Source: Streptomyces sp. WMMC500 (lineage in GTDB: Bacteria; Actinomycetota; Actinomycetes; Streptomycetales; Streptomycetaceae). Taken from it: DNA of 64,000 nt. The DNA lies in assembly GCF_027497195.1 (NCBI RefSeq), contig NZ_CP114905.1, positions 558,001 through 622,000 of the forward strand, given 5' to 3'. Position 1 is the stretch's first letter. Each line of letters opens with the position of its first letter. Of the stretch, positions 45,538 through 53,576 are shown piece by piece. The notes under the pieces are model-generated. The model ran no database searches and was not told where the DNA came from. It saw nothing but the letters and a program-made list of their open reading frames with translations. Both the position numbers and the translations under genes were made by a program.

Positions 45538-46473
45538 ATGAAGCGACCGGGGTTCAGGGACCTGACGGGACGACGGATCTTCGTCACCGGCGCGGCGGGC
45601 GGCATCGGCCGCGCCACCGCCGAACTGGCCGCGGCCCGCGGCGCCGAGCTCTTCCTCACCGACGTGGACGCGGACCGCCTCGACGCCACCGCCGCCCGGA
45701 TCCGGTCCCGGGGCGGCGCCGTGCGCTACGCCGGCACCGCCGACATCGCCGACCTCGATGCCGTACGGGCCGTGGCCGACGGCGTGCACGCCGAGGCGGG
45801 CGGGCCGATGGACGTGGTGATGAACATCGCCGGGATCTCGGCGTGGGGCACCGTGGAGCATCTGGAGCACCGGCACTGGCGCGCCATGGTCGACGTCAAC
45901 CTGATGGGTCCGGTGCACGTCATCGAGGCGTTCGTGCCGCCGATGATCGCGGCCGGCCGCGGCGGCCACCTGGTCAACGTCTCCTCGGCGGCGGGATTGC
46001 TCGGGCTGCCGTGGCACGCGGCGTACAGCGCGGGCAAGTTCGGGCTGCGCGGCGTCTCCGAGGTGCTGCGCTTCGACCTGCGCCGGCACGGCATCGGCGT
46101 GAGCCTGGTCTGCCCGGGCGCGGTGGACACGCCGCTGACCGAGACCGTGGAGATCGTCGGCGTGGACAAGGACAGCAAGGCGTTCAAGCGGCTCCAGGCG
46201 GGCTTCCGCAGACAGGCGGAGTCGCCGGAGGCGGTCGCCGGGATGATCCTCAGGGGAGTGGAGCGGAACCGCTACCTGGTGCACACCTCGGGGCGGGTAA
46301 GGGCCGCGCACGGGCTGCAGCGCGCGGCGCCGCCGCTGTACGCGCTCGCGATGCGGGCGATGAACGCCGCCACGCACCGGCTGCTGCGCCGCGCGGTCGT
46401 GCCGCCGCCCGAGCACCCCGCCGCACCGGCCGCCGGCCCGGCGGCGCGGCAGGCCGACCGGGACGCGCGGTGA
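45538..46473 (+). CDS. Short-chain dehydrogenase/reductase (SDR)
   Basis: The 311-residue NAD(P)-dependent oxidoreductase has cofactor motif TGAAGGIG (17-24), catalytic Ser149/150 in LVNVSSAAG, Tyr163 and Lys167 in YSAGK, and CPGAVDTPL after the active site. The C-terminal extension (about 240-311) is longer than in classical SDRs and rich in Ala, Arg and Pro. TACCGT ends seven bases before the ATG and no ribosome binding site is seen, suggesting a leaderless message. The stop overlaps the next gene (GTGA). Confidence 0.86.
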   Translation: MKRPGFRDLTGRRIFVTGAAGGIGRATAELAAARGAELFLTDVDADRLDATAARIRSRGGAVRYAGTADIADLDAVRAVADGVHAEAGGPMDVVMNIAGISAWGTVEHLEHRHWRAMVDVNLMGPVHVIEAFVPPMIAAGRGGHLVNVSSAAGLLGLPWHAAYSAGKFGLRGVSEVLRFDLRRHGIGVSLVCPGAVDTPLTETVEIVGVDKDSKAFKRLQAGFRRQAESPEAVAGMILRGVERNRYLVHTSGRVRAAHGLQRAAPPLYALAMRAMNAATHRLLRRAVVPPPEHPAAPAAGPAARQADRDAR

Positions 46474-47009
46474 GCGCGCCGCGCATCGCCCCCGGCGGGC
46501 GCCGCGACGTGGGCGCGGCGACCTGGCTGCTCAGCCGCGCGGCGGGCCGCGTCGGCGGCACCCGGCCGCCCGCGCTGTTCCTCGTCCTCGGCCGGCACCG
46601 CCGGCTGTTCCACGGCTGGCTGCGGTTCGCCGGCCGGCTGATGCCCCGCGGCACCCTGCCGCGCCGGGAGACGGAGCTGGTGATCCTGCGGGTGGCGCAT
46701 CTGCGCTCCTGCGCGTACGAGTTCGAACACCACCGCAGGCTCGGCCGCCGCGCCGGGCTGACCCCCGTGGACGTCGCGCGCGTCGAGGCCGGCCCCGAGG
46801 CGGAGGGCTGGACGGAGCGGGAGCGGGCGCTGCTCGCCGCCGTCGACGCGCTGCACCGCGACCGGGACCTGGACGACGCGCTCTGGAGGCGGCTGCGCAC
46901 CCACCTGGACGAGAAGGCGGCCATCGAACTGCTCCTGCTCGCCGGTCACTACGAGATGCTCGCGACGACCATCACCGCGCTGCGCCTGGAGCCCGACCCG
47001 CCCCGCTGA
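46470..47009 (+). CDS. Carboxymuconolactone decarboxylase-like (AhpD fold) protein
   Basis: This 179-residue protein has AhpD-like core RRETELVILRVAHLRSCAYEFEHHRRLGRRAGL, where the Cys-x-x-Glu...His-His arrangement replaces the CxxC of true AhpD, as in many CMD-family proteins. Its activity is unclear: lactone decarboxylation or peroxide-related chemistry. The GTG start overlaps the SDR stop by four bases, so the two act in one pathway. Confidence 0.82.
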   Translation: MSAPRIAPGGRRDVGAATWLLSRAAGRVGGTRPPALFLVLGRHRRLFHGWLRFAGRLMPRGTLPRRETELVILRVAHLRSCAYEFEHHRRLGRRAGLTPVDVARVEAGPEAEGWTERERALLAAVDALHRDRDLDDALWRRLRTHLDEKAAIELLLLAGHYEMLATTITALRLEPDPPR

Positions 47010-47322
47010 CGGGCCCGCCACGCCCTGCCCGTACCCCCGTCCGAGGGGCGGCATTCAGTCGTTCCACAGTTTTCCGACCATTTTTCTAGGAAAATCATTG
47101 ACGCAGGCCAGCGCGGTGCGCAGGATGGTGGGCATGTCCTCGACGCGGGCGCTTCTCTTCCGCCGCAGGCACGTCGACTTCTGTCACGTGGCCAGCGCCG
47201 TCTGCCGTCACGGCTAGCCGTCGGCCGACTCCTTCCGCACCCCTGACCCGCCCGCGCCGCGGCCGTCGCCGTCGGCGCGCCGGCGGGCCGGCTCCCCCCT
47301 GCCCCCCGTCTCCGGGAGACCC
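47010..47322. other. Leader region of the sulfatase transcript
   Basis: This 313-bp gap carries an AT-rich dyad ATTTTTCTAGGAAAAT (47080-47095), the leader-peptide ORF (47134-47217) and then a GC-rich stretch (about 47245-47295) that can form imperfect hairpins between GCCCGCGCCG and CGCCGGCGGGC. The arrangement fits a transcription attenuator. Confidence 0.5.
47134..47217 (+). CDS. Cysteine-containing leader peptide of sulfur-gene type
   Basis: A 27-codon ORF ends RRRHVDFCHVASAVCRHG. The RRHVD-x-x-x-V-x-S-A-x-C-R pattern matches the short putative leader peptides found upstream of sulfur-assimilation genes in actinobacteria. Its Cys codons (TGT, TGC) would make ribosome movement depend on cysteine supply. 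An in-frame ATG at 47125 would add three residues. The next gene, 105 bases on, is a sulfatase, which supports the assignment. Expression is not demonstrated. Confidence 0.65.
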   Translation: MSSTRALLFRRRHVDFCHVASAVCRHG

Positions 47323-48738
47323 ATGTCCTCCTCGCCGTCCCGCCGCGCCTTCGGCGGACTCCTGGGTTCCGCTGCGACCGCGGCCGCCCTCGGCACCGCC
47401 GCCCCGCCCGCCGCCGCCCAGACAGCCCAGACCCCCGAGACCCCGTTCCGCGCCGCCCCCGACCGCACGGCGCGGCGGCCCAACATCCTCTTCGTCCTCG
47501 CCGACGACCTCGGCTGGGCCGACCTCTCCAGCTACGGCTCCCCGCACATCCGTACCCCGCACCTCGACCGGCTCGCCCGCCAGGGCGTGCGGTTCACCCA
47601 GGCCTACGCGGGCTCCGCGACCTGCTCGCCGACCCGTTTCTCCCTCTACACCGGCCGGTACCCGGGCCGTACGGAGGGCGGGCTCGCCGAGCCGATCGCC
47701 GACAGGTCCGCGGGCCTGGCGCCCGGCCACCCGACGCTGGCGTCGCTGCTGCGCGACGCCGGGTACGACACGGCGCTCATCGGCAAGTGGCACTGCGGCT
47801 ACCTGCCGGACTACAGCCCCACGCGCTCCGGCTGGGACAGCTTCTTCGGCAACTTCGGCGGCGCCCTGGACTACTACTCCAAGCTCGGCTCCGGGGGCGA
47901 GTACGACCTGTACGAGGGCGAGGTCGCCTACCGCGACCTGCGCTACTACACCAGAGTGCTCACCGAGCGCGCCATCCGGCACCTCCGCACCCGCGGCTCG
48001 CGGCCGTGGCTGCTGAACCTCAACTTCACCACCCCGCACTGGCCGTGGATCGCCGACGGCGACGAGACGGAGAGTGCCGAGATCGTCCGCCGCATCAAGG
48101 CCGGTGACCCCCGCGCGCTGTGGCACGCCGACGGGGGGTCGCTGGAGAAGTACCGCGAGATGGTCGAGGACCTCGACCGCTCGGTCGGCCAGGTGCTCGC
48201 CGCGCTGCGCTCCGGCGGCCAGGAGCGGGACACGCTGGTCGTCTTCGCCAGCGACAACGGCGGCGAGCGCTGGTCGCACCAGTGGCCGCTGTCCGGCGAG
48301 AAGGCGTCGCTGCAGGAGGGCGGGATACGCGTTCCGCAGATCGCCCGGTGGCCCGCGCGGCTCGACGGCGGCCAGGTCAGCCACGTGCCGCTGTACTCCC
48401 CCGACTGGACCGCGACGCTGCTGGAGCTCGGCGGCGCCCGCCCGGCCGCCTCCCACCCGCTGGACGGGCACAGCCTCGCCGGCTACCTGCTGCGCGGCGA
48501 GGACCCGCCCGCCCGCGACCTGTTCTGGCGGGTACGCGGCGAGCGGGCGCTGCGCCGCGGCGACTGGAAGTACCACCGCGGCAAGGACGGCGCGGACCAC
48601 CTCTTCGACCTCGCCCACGACCCGCGCGAGCAGGCCGACAAGGCGTCCGTACGGCCCGGGTTGCTGGCCCGGCTGCGTACCGCGTGGGAGGAGACGGACG
48701 CCGGCCTGCTGCCGTACCCCGCGCGGGCCGCCGGCTGA
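47323..48738 (+). CDS. Exported sulfatase
   Basis: The product is 471 residues. The N-terminus MSSSPSRRAFGGLLGSAATA is a Tat-like signal (SRRAFGG). Formylglycine motif C101-S-P-T-R105, metal-binding D61/D62 in LFVLADDLGWADLSSYG, GKWHCGY and FASDNGGERW complete the sulfatase active site. It releases sulfate from extracellular sulfate esters. GGGAGA precedes the ATG. The Cys-containing leader peptide upstream implies induction when sulfur is scarce. It differs from the cytoplasmic sulfatase at 16357 in location and surrounding motifs. Confidence 0.9.
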   Translation: MSSSPSRRAFGGLLGSAATAAALGTAAPPAAAQTAQTPETPFRAAPDRTARRPNILFVLADDLGWADLSSYGSPHIRTPHLDRLARQGVRFTQAYAGSATCSPTRFSLYTGRYPGRTEGGLAEPIADRSAGLAPGHPTLASLLRDAGYDTALIGKWHCGYLPDYSPTRSGWDSFFGNFGGALDYYSKLGSGGEYDLYEGEVAYRDLRYYTRVLTERAIRHLRTRGSRPWLLNLNFTTPHWPWIADGDETESAEIVRRIKAGDPRALWHADGGSLEKYREMVEDLDRSVGQVLAALRSGGQERDTLVVFASDNGGERWSHQWPLSGEKASLQEGGIRVPQIARWPARLDGGQVSHVPLYSPDWTATLLELGGARPAASHPLDGHSLAGYLLRGEDPPARDLFWRVRGERALRRGDWKYHRGKDGADHLFDLAHDPREQADKASVRPGLLARLRTAWEETDAGLLPYPARAAG

Positions 48739-48774
48739 CCGGCCCCGCTCCGACCACCCGAAGGAGACCGACCG

Positions 48775-49308
48775 ATGACCCACTCACTCCCCGCCCCGGC
48801 AGCCGGTGACGAAGCCGCGGGCGCCGCACGCCATCTGCGGCTGGTGCGCGAGCCCGCGCGGCACGGCGAGCGCACCGCGGACGGCGGGCCGCTCGTCGGC
48901 TACGTCGTGCTCGTGCCGGCGGGCCTCGACCCCGCGGAACTCCTCGCCGAGGGCGCCGACACCGCGCCGCTGCAGCGGGCGCCGCACAGCGCGGGACCGC
49001 CGGACCCGCCGCCCGGCGGCGGGCCCGTGCGCCTCGACGCGGAGCGCCGGGTGGCCGAGGTGGACGGCCGGCCGCTGGACCTGACGTTCCTGGAGTTCGA
49101 ACTGCTCGCCCATCTCGTGGCCCATCCGCGGCGGGTGCACTCGCGCGAGTCGCTGGTGACCACCGTCTGGGGCTACAGCCACGTCGGCGACGGCCGCACC
49201 GTCGACGTCCACGTCGCGCGGCTGCGCCGCAAGCTCGGCACGGCACACCGGCACCGGATCGTGACCGTCCGGCGCATGGGCTACAAGTACGAGCCGATCG
49301 AGCCCTGA
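48775..49308 (+). CDS. Orphan winged-helix regulator without receiver domain
   Basis: The product is 177 residues. The first ~80 are variable and Pro/Gly-rich. The C-terminal OmpR-type winged helix (about 85-175) reads LDLTFLEFELLAHLVAHPRRVHSRESLVTTVWGYSHVGDGRTVDVHVARLRRKLG and ends RMGYKYEPIEP. No receiver domain is present, so activity must be controlled differently. AAGGAGA lies upstream of the ATG, and the gene is 36 bp after the sulfatase stop in the same direction. It may regulate this sulfur block. Confidence 0.82.
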   Translation: MTHSLPAPAAGDEAAGAARHLRLVREPARHGERTADGGPLVGYVVLVPAGLDPAELLAEGADTAPLQRAPHSAGPPDPPPGGGPVRLDAERRVAEVDGRPLDLTFLEFELLAHLVAHPRRVHSRESLVTTVWGYSHVGDGRTVDVHVARLRRKLGTAHRHRIVTVRRMGYKYEPIEP

Positions 49309-49351
49309 CGCGCCCCCCGGCACCGCAGCGCCGCCCTCTCCCCCGCGCTTC

Positions 49352-49378
49352 CCTCTCCTGCCGGTCCTCTCCTGCCGG
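49352..49378. repeat. Short pyrimidine-rich tandem repeat
   Basis: CCTCTCCTGCCGG occurs twice in a row (about 49352-49364 and 49366-49378), partly extended by CCCTCTCC on both sides, in the 106-bp gap before the luciferase-like gene. It makes one strand almost pure pyrimidine. No function is known. Confidence 0.4.
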
Positions 49379-49414
49379 CCCTCTCCCTCCCCGACACCGG
49401 AAGACGAGTTCCCC

Positions 49415-50326
49415 ATGGCCGCCCAACTCCACCTCTCCGCAGCCCTCGACGACGCCACCGCCGCCCGGCGCCCGGCCGGCGCGTGCCCGCCGCCGCCGTA
49501 CGCGCGCTGGACCCGGCTGGTGCGCCTGGCCGAGCAGGGCGGGCTGGACTTCGTCACGCTCGACGGCGCGGGCGGCCCGGGCCGGCTGGACGTGCCGGCC
49601 GTGCTCGCCCTGGCCGCCGGCACCACCAGCCGCATCGGGCTCGTCCCGGCCGTCGCGGCGCTGCCCTCGGGGCGGCTCGCGCCGCTGACGTCCGCGGTGG
49701 CGCGTAGCGCCGTGGACGGCCGGACCGGCTGGCTGGTACGGACCGCGCTGCCCGGCGACGGCCCGTTCGGCACACGGGCGCACACCCCCGGCGCCCACGG
49801 CGCGCCGGGACGGCACCACGCCGCCCGCCGGCACCGGTCCGGCGCCCGGCCGCGCAGGCCCCACCGGCCGCCGGTGGCGATGGTGCTCGACGTGCACGGG
49901 CCCGACCGGCGGTGGCTGCAGGCCGCCCGGTACGCCGACGTGGTGCTCCTGGACGCCGAGCACCCGGCCGCCGCCCAGGTCTGCCGCGCGGCGCTCAAGC
50001 ACCACGCGGCGGACGCGGGCCGTGACCCCCGGACCCTGCGGGTCCTGCTGCGCCTCGGGGTCGACCTCGGCCGCGGCGGCGGGCGCGGGCTGCGGCCCCG
50101 GGCGGAGACCCTGCACTTCGCGGGGCCGCCGGCCGGACTGGCCGGAGTGCTGGCGGAGTGGCACGCGGAAGGGGTGGCCGACGGGTTCCACCTGCTGCCG
50201 GCGCACGCGGCCACCGACCTGCTCGCGGTCGTGTACGGGCTGGTGCCCAGGCTGCGCGAGCGCGGGGTGTTCCGCTCCGGCTACCGCGGGCGGACGCTCC
50301 GCGAGCACCTGGCGCCGACCGCCTGA
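49415..50326 (+). CDS. Shortened luciferase-like (LLM class) flavin monooxygenase
   Basis: The product is 303 residues. The N-terminal part (LHLSAALDDATA, WTRLVRLAEQGGLDFVTLDG, SRIGLVPAVAAL) and C-terminal part (HFAGPPAGLAGVLAEWHAEGVADGFHLLPAHA, FRSGYRGRTLREHL) match LLM-class oxidoreductases related to alkanesulfonate monooxygenase. The middle is abnormal: after DGRTGWLVRTALPGDGPFG comes a His/Arg/Pro-rich stretch of about 35 residues instead of the ~80-100 residues that usually complete the barrel and flavin site. It may be inactive or altered. It follows the sulfatase and regulator in the sulfur block and is closed by a strong terminator. Confidence 0.72.
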   Translation: MAAQLHLSAALDDATAARRPAGACPPPPYARWTRLVRLAEQGGLDFVTLDGAGGPGRLDVPAVLALAAGTTSRIGLVPAVAALPSGRLAPLTSAVARSAVDGRTGWLVRTALPGDGPFGTRAHTPGAHGAPGRHHAARRHRSGARPRRPHRPPVAMVLDVHGPDRRWLQAARYADVVLLDAEHPAAAQVCRAALKHHAADAGRDPRTLRVLLRLGVDLGRGGGRGLRPRAETLHFAGPPAGLAGVLAEWHAEGVADGFHLLPAHAATDLLAVVYGLVPRLRERGVFRSGYRGRTLREHLAPTA

Positions 50327-50366
50327 CCGCCGGCCCCCGCGGGAGGACCGGGGCGCCGGCAACGCG

Positions 50367-50403
50367 GCGGCCCCGTACGGCTCGGCGAGCCGTACGGGGC
50401 CGC
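50367..50403. terminator. Strong hairpin terminator after the LLM gene
   Basis: A perfect 17-bp stem (GCGGCCCCGTACGGCTC at 50367-50383) closes over loop GGC with its complement at 50387-50403. Confidence 0.7.
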
Positions 50404-50541
50404 TGCCGTCCCCGCCGGCGTGTCCCGGGAGCGACCCGCCGGCGGTGCAGGCGCCGGCCGGGGCTTCACGGGGGGCGTACGCCGGTCACGTACGCGCGCG
50501 TCGGTGCGCCAGGACGAGCGCGCGCGGACGGCGGACGGGGA

Positions 50542-50583
50542 GCAGGGCCCTTCGCACTCCTCCGGGTTCGCGAAGGGCCCTGC
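50542..50583. terminator. Second hairpin, 14-bp stem
   Basis: GCAGGGCCCTTCGC (50542-50555) pairs with GCGAAGGGCCCTGC (50570-50583) across 14 bases. It is about 215 bases after the LLM stop and 60 bases before the dyad at 50646, so it may insulate the next promoter. Confidence 0.5.
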
Positions 50584-50645
50584 CCGTCTCTGGGGAGCCC
50601 GGCGCGCGGCCCGCGTCTCAGCGGTCCGGTCGTCGGCTCCCACCG

Positions 50646-50677
50646 ATTCCTAGTATTCCCATCGGTGTGCTAGGAAT
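50646..50677. promoter_or_regulatory. ATTCCTAG / CTAGGAAT dyad in the promoter region
   Basis: ATTCCTAG (50646-50653) and CTAGGAAT (50670-50677) form a perfect inverted repeat with a 16-base spacer. TAGTAT (50651-50656) overlaps the left arm and could be a -10 box. The CTAGGAA half-site also occurs in the dyad upstream of the sulfatase leader (47086-47092), hinting at common control. Confidence 0.5.
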
Positions 50678-50780
50678 TATGGGAGCAGTAGCCTCGTCGC
50701 GTCAACAGGTGCCCGGGGGTGGACCGGTCCCCAGGACGCGAGATCATGGACACATACGTTCCCGGCTAGCTGGAGGTACC

Positions 50781-53543
50781 GTGGCCGCGCCTTCGTCTCC
50801 CCCCGCCGGGGGTCCCGCCCGCCACGTCGTGGCCGTCGTCGGGGCGGGCGCCGCGGGCGCCCTGACCGCGATGCAGCTCTGCGAGACCGCGATCCGGCGC
50901 AGCACGCCACTGGAGCTGGTGCTGATCGACCCGGCACCCGAGGCGGGCCGGGGCGTCGCGTACGCCACCACCGACCCGCGGCACCGGCTGAACGTCCCGG
51001 CGGGCGGCATGAGCTGCTATCCGGACGACCCCACGCACTTCGTGCGCTGGCTCCAGGCCCACGGCGAGCCGGCCGCCTCCGCCTGCGACTTCGTCCCCCG
51101 GCACCGCTACGGCGCCTACCTGGCGGACTCCCTCGGCCAGGCCGTCATCCGCGCCCACGGCACCGTCGCGGTGAGCCGGCTGCGGACGAAGGCGACGGCC
51201 TGTACGTGGACCGCCGGCGGGCGCGCCGCCCTGCGCCTGGCCGACGGTCGCACCCAGCGGGCCGACAGCGTCGTCATCGCCACCGGCCCCGCGCCCGGCC
51301 CCCGCGACTGGGCCCCCGGCACCCTGCGCGGGAGCGACCGCTTCGTCCCCGACCCCTGGGCGCCCGGCGCCCTCGACGCGCTCGCGGCGGACGCCCACGC
51401 GGGTGACGACGTGCTGCTCGTCGGCACCGGCCTGACCGCCGTGGACATGGCGCTGACGCTGGCACGGTCCGGCCGCCGGGTGCACGCCGTCTCCCGCGGC
51501 GGCGAGCTGCCCCGCCCGCACGCCCTGACCGCGCTGCCACCCCTTCAGGCGGACCCCGGCCTCCCGGGCCTGCCGCTGGCGGAGCTGCGCACCGCCGTAC
51601 GCCGCCACGTGGCCGCCGCCGTCCGCGCCCACGGCGACTGGCGCCCCGCCGTGGACGGGCTGCGCCCGCTCACCCAGGCGATCTGGGCCCGCCTCTCCGA
51701 CGAGGACCGGGCCGGCTTCCTGGCCCGCGACGCCTCCCGCTGGAACGTCCACCGCCACCGCATGCCCCCGGCCACCGCGGAGTCCGTACAGCGTGCGCTG
51801 GCCGCGCGGAAGCTGCGGCTGCACACCGGGCGGGTGCGGGACGTCGCGGCAGGCCCGGACGGCGGCCTGGCCGTGACGCTGAGCGGCGGCCGGACGCTGC
51901 ACGTCGGCTGGGTCGTCGACTGCACCGGTCCTGGGCTGCGCGTCGAGGAGTGCGCCGACCCGCTGTGGCGCGGGCTGCTCGCGGACGGCACGGCCACGCC
52001 GGGCCCGCTGGGCATCGGGGTGGCCACCGACGCCGGGCGGCTGCGCCCCGCCGCGGGCCGTGCCCCGGCGGTACGGGCCGGTGCGGTCGACGACCCGGCC
52101 GCCGTACCACCCCCGCTGTTCACCCTCGGCTCCGCGCGCCGCGGCGAGCTGTGGGAGACCACCGCCGTGCCGGAGATCCGCGTCCAGGCCGCCGAGGTCG
52201 CCGCCGCGGTGCTGGAGCCGCTGCGCGAGCCGGTGCGCGGCCGGCGCCGGCCCACCGACGTCAACGGCCTGCCCGTGTCCACGCACGCGGCTGCCGCCGC
52301 CGCGTACCGCGCGGGCCTGGAGCGGCTGCTGAAGGTACGCGCCGGAGCGGAGACCGCGTTCGCGCGCGCCGTGGAGCTGGACCCCGGCTTCGCGCTGGGG
52401 CACGCCGCGCTCGCGCTCATCGGGCACGAGTGCGGCGCCGAGGTCGACGTGCCGCGTGCGCTGGCCGACGCGCAGCGCGCCGCGCGCGAGCGCGCGGACG
52501 AGCGCGAGCGGGCGTTCGTGGAGGTCGTCACCCGCCGGATCGCCGGCTCCGGCGACTCGGGGGACACGGCGCTGACCCGGCACCTGGCCGCGTACCCGGG
52601 CGACGCCCTGGCGCTCAGCGTCGCCGTGCCGACCATCGCGTTCTCCGGCGTCACCGACCTCGACGGCGCGATGGCCCGCCGGCTGGTCGAGCGCACCACC
52701 TCCGCGTACGAGGGGCACTGGTTCCACACCTCGCTGCTGGCCTTCATGCGCCAGGACGACGGCCGCTTCGACGAGGCCGCGGAGCTGGCGCGCCGGGCGC
52801 TGGCCGTGGAGCCGGCCGCGGGCCACGCCGTGCACGCGCTCGCCCACGTCCACTACGAGACGGGGGCCCACGAGCGCGGGCGCGACTGGCTGGACGGCTG
52901 GATCGGCGACCAGGGGCGCGGCGCCACGCACCGGGCGCACTTCTCCTGGCACGTCGCCCTGCACGAGCTGGCGCTCGACGATCCGGACGCGGTACGGCGG
53001 CGCTGGTTCGCGCAGTTGGCGCCGGGCCGGGTGAACGGCGTGCGGGCGCTGGTGGATTCGGGGTCCCTGCTGTGGCGGGCCCGGATGTCGGGGTGCTGGA
53101 CGGGTGAGCAGCCGGTCGAGGGCGTGCTGGCGGCGGTCGAGCGGGAGGTGGTGGAGCGGCCGGCGACGCCGTTCACCGCGATGCACGGCGCGGTGGCGCT
53201 GACGGCCGCCGGCGACCTGCCGGCGCTGCGGCGGCTGCGTACGCACGCGGCGGGCGCGGACCCGGTGCAGCGCGAGGTCGTGGCGCCCCTGTGCGAGGCG
53301 CTGGAAGCGGTGCTGGAGGAGCGCTGGCCCGACGCGGTGGCGCGGCTGGAGGCGATCCGGCCGGTGCTGCGCAAGGTCGGCGGCAGCGCCGCGCAGCGCG
53401 AAGTGGTGGAGGAGACCCTGCTGTTCGCGCTGGTGTCGGGCGGCCGGTGCGAGGCGGCCCGGCGGCTGCTGGAGACCCGGCTCGACCGCCGCGACTCCCC
53501 CGCCGACCACCGCCGCCTCGCGGCGCTGCCGGGCCTGGACTGA
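50781..53543 (+). CDS. FAD/NAD(P)-binding domain fused to a TTC38-like TPR domain
   Basis: This is a 920-residue single ORF. Residues about 15-480 form an FAD/NAD(P)-binding protein: VVGAGAAGA (20-28), GRGVAYATTDPRHRLNVPAGGMSCYP, VVIATGPAPG, VGTGLTAVDMALTLARSGRRVHAVSRGG, VDCTGPGLR. Residues about 490-920 begin TDVNGLPVSTHAAAAAAYRAGLERLL and continue as a helical TPR-type protein like TTC38 (ALGHAALALIG, AVEPAAGHAVHALAHVHYETGAHERG). These families are normally separate proteins. The GTG start has GGAGG five bases upstream; an in-frame ATG at 50679 would add 34 residues. It is adjacent to the LLM gene, so a flavin-linked sulfur reaction is possible. Confidence 0.82.
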   Translation: MAAPSSPPAGGPARHVVAVVGAGAAGALTAMQLCETAIRRSTPLELVLIDPAPEAGRGVAYATTDPRHRLNVPAGGMSCYPDDPTHFVRWLQAHGEPAASACDFVPRHRYGAYLADSLGQAVIRAHGTVAVSRLRTKATACTWTAGGRAALRLADGRTQRADSVVIATGPAPGPRDWAPGTLRGSDRFVPDPWAPGALDALAADAHAGDDVLLVGTGLTAVDMALTLARSGRRVHAVSRGGELPRPHALTALPPLQADPGLPGLPLAELRTAVRRHVAAAVRAHGDWRPAVDGLRPLTQAIWARLSDEDRAGFLARDASRWNVHRHRMPPATAESVQRALAARKLRLHTGRVRDVAAGPDGGLAVTLSGGRTLHVGWVVDCTGPGLRVEECADPLWRGLLADGTATPGPLGIGVATDAGRLRPAAGRAPAVRAGAVDDPAAVPPPLFTLGSARRGELWETTAVPEIRVQAAEVAAAVLEPLREPVRGRRRPTDVNGLPVSTHAAAAAAYRAGLERLLKVRAGAETAFARAVELDPGFALGHAALALIGHECGAEVDVPRALADAQRAARERADERERAFVEVVTRRIAGSGDSGDTALTRHLAAYPGDALALSVAVPTIAFSGVTDLDGAMARRLVERTTSAYEGHWFHTSLLAFMRQDDGRFDEAAELARRALAVEPAAGHAVHALAHVHYETGAHERGRDWLDGWIGDQGRGATHRAHFSWHVALHELALDDPDAVRRRWFAQLAPGRVNGVRALVDSGSLLWRARMSGCWTGEQPVEGVLAAVEREVVERPATPFTAMHGAVALTAAGDLPALRRLRTHAAGADPVQREVVAPLCEALEAVLEERWPDAVARLEAIRPVLRKVGGSAAQREVVEETLLFALVSGGRCEAARRLLETRLDRRDSPADHRRLAALPGLD

Positions 53544-53576
53544 GGCGCACGCCCGCGCGCGCCCGGGCCGCCGCGG

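Larger units (their letters stand above)
50327..50780. other. Intergenic region with two hairpins and a CTAGGAAT dyad
   Basis: No gene is evident. It holds the terminator at 50367-50403, a 14-bp-stem hairpin at 50542-50583 and the promoter-proximal dyad at 50646-50677. An eight-codon ATG frame (50746-50769, MDTYVPG) ends just before the ribosome binding site of the next gene but has no ribosome binding site of its own. Confidence 0.5.

Noticed and set aside
42642..45689. A reverse open frame of about 1000 codons across the pectate lyase and sugar dehydrogenase genes
   Set aside because: The forward genes have signal peptides, catalytic motifs and ribosome binding sites; the reverse frame has none of these.
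50746..50769. A seven-residue ORF (MDTYVPG) before the FAD-TPR fusion gene
   Set aside because: It has no ribosome binding site of its own, so it is more likely chance, unlike the two leader ORFs reported.
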